A stretch of DNA of 40,644 bases, from assembly GCF_000337595.1 (NCBI RefSeq), contig NZ_AOIL01000030.1, forward strand, positions 12,212-52,855, in the 5' to 3' direction. The stretch comes from Natrialba taiwanensis DSM 12281. GTDB lineage: Archaea; Halobacteriota; Halobacteria; Halobacteriales; Natrialbaceae. A program made the position numbers and the translations under genes. This document shows, in pieces, positions 39,369 to 40,644 of this stretch. Within the stretch, counting starts at the first letter, position 1, and each line of letters starts with the position of its first letter. The notes below the pieces were generated by a model. That model made no database searches, was not told the DNA's origin, and saw only the letters and a program-made list of their open reading frames with translations.

Positions 39369-39851
39369 TTAGAGCTTTACCTCTATTTTTCTTAGCAAGG
39401 CTGTATTTGATTTAGAACTAAGACTATCTTGCTTCCATACGTGCTGTGCGAAGGTATGTTGTTCTAAACCAAGATCGGTATTTGCATTGCCGAACCACCA
39501 GAATACCATCTCCTCCTCGTCCAATTCTCCATCACCTTTCTTTGAGGCGTTAGCTATCACATAGTCATAAACGTAATCTTCCGCTCTATCCACCGCTCGA
39601 CGAACTACCACATCATCCCAGTCTATCTTCCACCCCTTTTCTCGTATTTTCTCACGCACAAATCTTGAATCTCTATCTGTGTTTATTTGTTCTATTACCT
39701 CATTTCTTTTACTACGTTCTAATTTTGTGACTGAAATACGGTCAATATTTTCACCATATGGATTAGATTGCTCGTTAGCCGTCACAGAGCTAGTCACACC
39801 AACTCCTGATGCGCCAATACCAATCGCCTGTAGAACCTTTCTACGGTTCAT
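39369..39851 (-). CDS. Tat-signal N-terminal part of a split halocin C8-type precursor
   Basis: A 160-aa frame beginning with a twin-arginine signal (MNRRKVLQAIGIGASGVGV, cleavage probably after VTA near residue 25). The rest is charged: KLERSKRNEVIEQINTD and VRREVIEQ-like helices continue to YVYDYVIANASKKGDGELDEEEMVFWWFG. In halocin C8 this N-terminal section (HalI) is the immunity part of the precursor. The ORF stops at 39369, while the cysteine-rich domain follows in the -1 frame. The switch falls within the run CTAAGAAAAATAG (read on the coding strand), where adding one A would yield LLRKNRGKALIP and a continuous protein of about 288 aa. As it stands the ORF encodes a secreted protein without a bacteriocin domain. 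Confidence 0.68.
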   Translation of the reverse strand: MNRRKVLQAIGIGASGVGVTSSVTANEQSNPYGENIDRISVTKLERSKRNEVIEQINTDRDSRFVREKIREKGWKIDWDDVVVRRAVDRAEDYVYDYVIANASKKGDGELDEEEMVFWWFGNANTDLGLEQHTFAQHVWKQDSLSSKSNTALLRKIEVKL

Positions 39852-39972
39852 AATTCCAACTATTACTAGTGAATATTAAAACTTTTGTTTACTATTCATA
39901 TATAATATAATTAATCACTCGTCTGTAATTTTATATATTCCAATTTCTTATTTGATTGATACCGGATTGAAT

Positions 39973-40206
39973 GTGAACGAATTAATCGCTCTAACGTCTG
40001 GAGTTAGCACGTCTGCCACACATATGGAAGCAATTGGTTCGCATCTTCAGCGTCTGAAACTACTTTTGATGGGATTCAGGAGTTTTGATCGAATCGACTA
40101 CCGATATCTAAAGGAGAGAAAGGACAGTTAGGTAGTCAAAGCCGTTAACGAGAAAAACGAGTTTAGAGAGACCGTGTCTGAAATGATTTACATGCTGATC
40201 ACATAA
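39973..40206 (+). pseudogene. Small ORF interrupted by an in-frame TAG
   Basis: A GTG-initiated frame (39973) reads NELIALTSGVSTSATHMEAI and continues to IDYRYLKERKDS, stops at TAG (40129-40131), then continues in the same frame as VVKAVNEKNEFRETVSEMIYMLIT to TAA at 40204-40206. The two halves have the same charged, helical character, as expected if a GAG codon mutated to TAG. TATA-like TTTTATATA at 39929-39937 precedes it. It is divergent from the halocin-like gene and abuts the transposase end. I do not recognise a family. A regulator of the neighbouring genes is conceivable only as a guess. Confidence 0.33.
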
Positions 40207-40644
40207 CTCTCGTACGATCAGGTGTGCGTTGACTTTCAGTGGCTACTATAGCCGATATCGATTGCGGCGTACAGCTACCGCCACTAACTGTTGAGATCAA
40301 TCGCCGTCGGCGGGGTCTGGCTTGGCAATCAGGCAGCCAATCGTTCAAGTCCAGACGGCACCATGGTAGCGATCTATAATGAGCCACCCATAATACGGTG
40401 GTTGTTTCCCTACAGGCGGCTTCATTGAATCCGCAGAGGGCAGCGGGTTTCACTGTTTGATGGCCTTGTTCGACGTTGTAAACGGCAGCAGTGAGAGCGA
40501 TTTCACGAAACTGACGGTACCATGCTCGCGCTCGGACGGCGGAGCCGTACGAGTGCTTGATCACCGAGTTCACGGTCTCACAGATCGACCGCTGGTTGTA
40601 GAGATCGTCGTCGATCCGCACGTTGTGCGCGTGATCGTAGGGTG
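40199..40644 (-). mobile_element. IS5-family transposase, 3' part (runs off the window)
   Basis: The minus strand carries the C-terminal part of a DDE transposase; its N-terminus is beyond base 40644. Readable features are DHAHNVRIDDDLYNQRSIC, then ETVNSVIKHSYGSAVRARAW and YRQFREIALTAAVYNVEQ, which is the conserved ending (with the catalytic Glu of DDE in the ETVNSV helix) of haloarchaeal IS5/ISH1-type elements. The frame then runs on for about 80 more codons (HQTVKPAALCGFNEAACRETT and an Arg-rich stretch) to a stop at 40199-40201; usual family members end soon after the YN motif, so the true protein end may be earlier or the extension abnormal. I could not identify the terminal inverted repeat with confidence. 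Confidence 0.72.

Larger units (their letters stand above)
38525..40200. other. AT-rich accessory patch
   Basis: Base composition drops sharply from the GC-rich chromosome to clearly AT-rich DNA at about 38525 and stays so to about 40200, where the transposase region begins. Codon use in the three ORFs is correspondingly AT-biased. All genes here belong to categories found on mobile islands (halocin-like precursor, small membrane protein, broken ORF). I see no flanking direct repeat or integrase. Recent acquisition is the simplest explanation. Confidence 0.7.

Noticed and set aside
38986-39851. Programmed -1 frameshifting as the normal way to make the halocin-like precursor
   Set aside because: No canonical slippery heptamer or downstream structure is visible, so a homopolymer indel is the simpler reading, though untested.

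Overview
The window is a chromosomal segment of a haloarchaeon, most likely Natrialbaceae (Natrinema/Haloterrigena-like; family level is inference). Support: GC-rich DNA with very acidic proteins, TATA boxes about 25-30 nt before leaderless start codons, archaeal EF-1A followed directly by uS10, a CCA-less tRNA, Tat signals and haloarchaea-type lipoproteins. Nearly all of it reads as conserved core chromosome; the last ~2.1 kb is an AT-rich accessory patch ending in a transposase.

Layout. 1-530: end of EF-1A and rpsJ. 810-2334: rhomboid protease, tRNA-Ala(CGC), a DUF5789 protein. 2335-2985: no convincing intact gene. 2986-9915 (minus): three overlapping genes for an AddAB-like helicase-nuclease (AddB-like protein, Cas4/RecB-like protein with a degenerate active site, UvrD-type helicase with a C-terminal nuclease), with a 20-bp perfect palindrome at the predicted transcription start. 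10151-15861 (minus): DUF1328 miniprotein, winged-helix protein, SurE, Rsm22-like methyltransferase, prephenate dehydrogenase TyrA, M24 peptidase. 16061-21608: lipoprotein, AroA and AroC (with TyrA, three shikimate/aromatic genes within 7 kb), SHOCT membrane protein, PHP phosphoesterase. 21992-24835: two-subunit 2-oxoacid:ferredoxin oxidoreductase (probably PorAB). 24971-29256: second lipoprotein of the same family, Lrp-type regulator, a decayed small gene, NosL-like copper lipoprotein, EamA transporter.

29312-33105 (minus) is the most interesting cluster: an uncharacterised 300-aa protein, a PQQ-type alcohol dehydrogenase whose active site carries the extra aspartate of lanthanide-dependent enzymes, and a Tat-exported two-cupredoxin protein that could accept its electrons. 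35153-38515 is an operon of three different NMT1/SsuA-fold proteins lacking signal peptides and transporter partners, plus a VOC protein; a cupin gene is divergent from it.

38525-40200 is AT-rich and holds a halocin C8-type precursor split by an apparent one-base frameshift in a poly-A run, a small hydrophobic protein (possible immunity partner), a broken ORF and the 3' end of an IS5-type transposase. Across the window the 9-mer CGAGTTCAG occurs about 26 times (both strands, counted by eye), far above chance, including in non-coding DNA.
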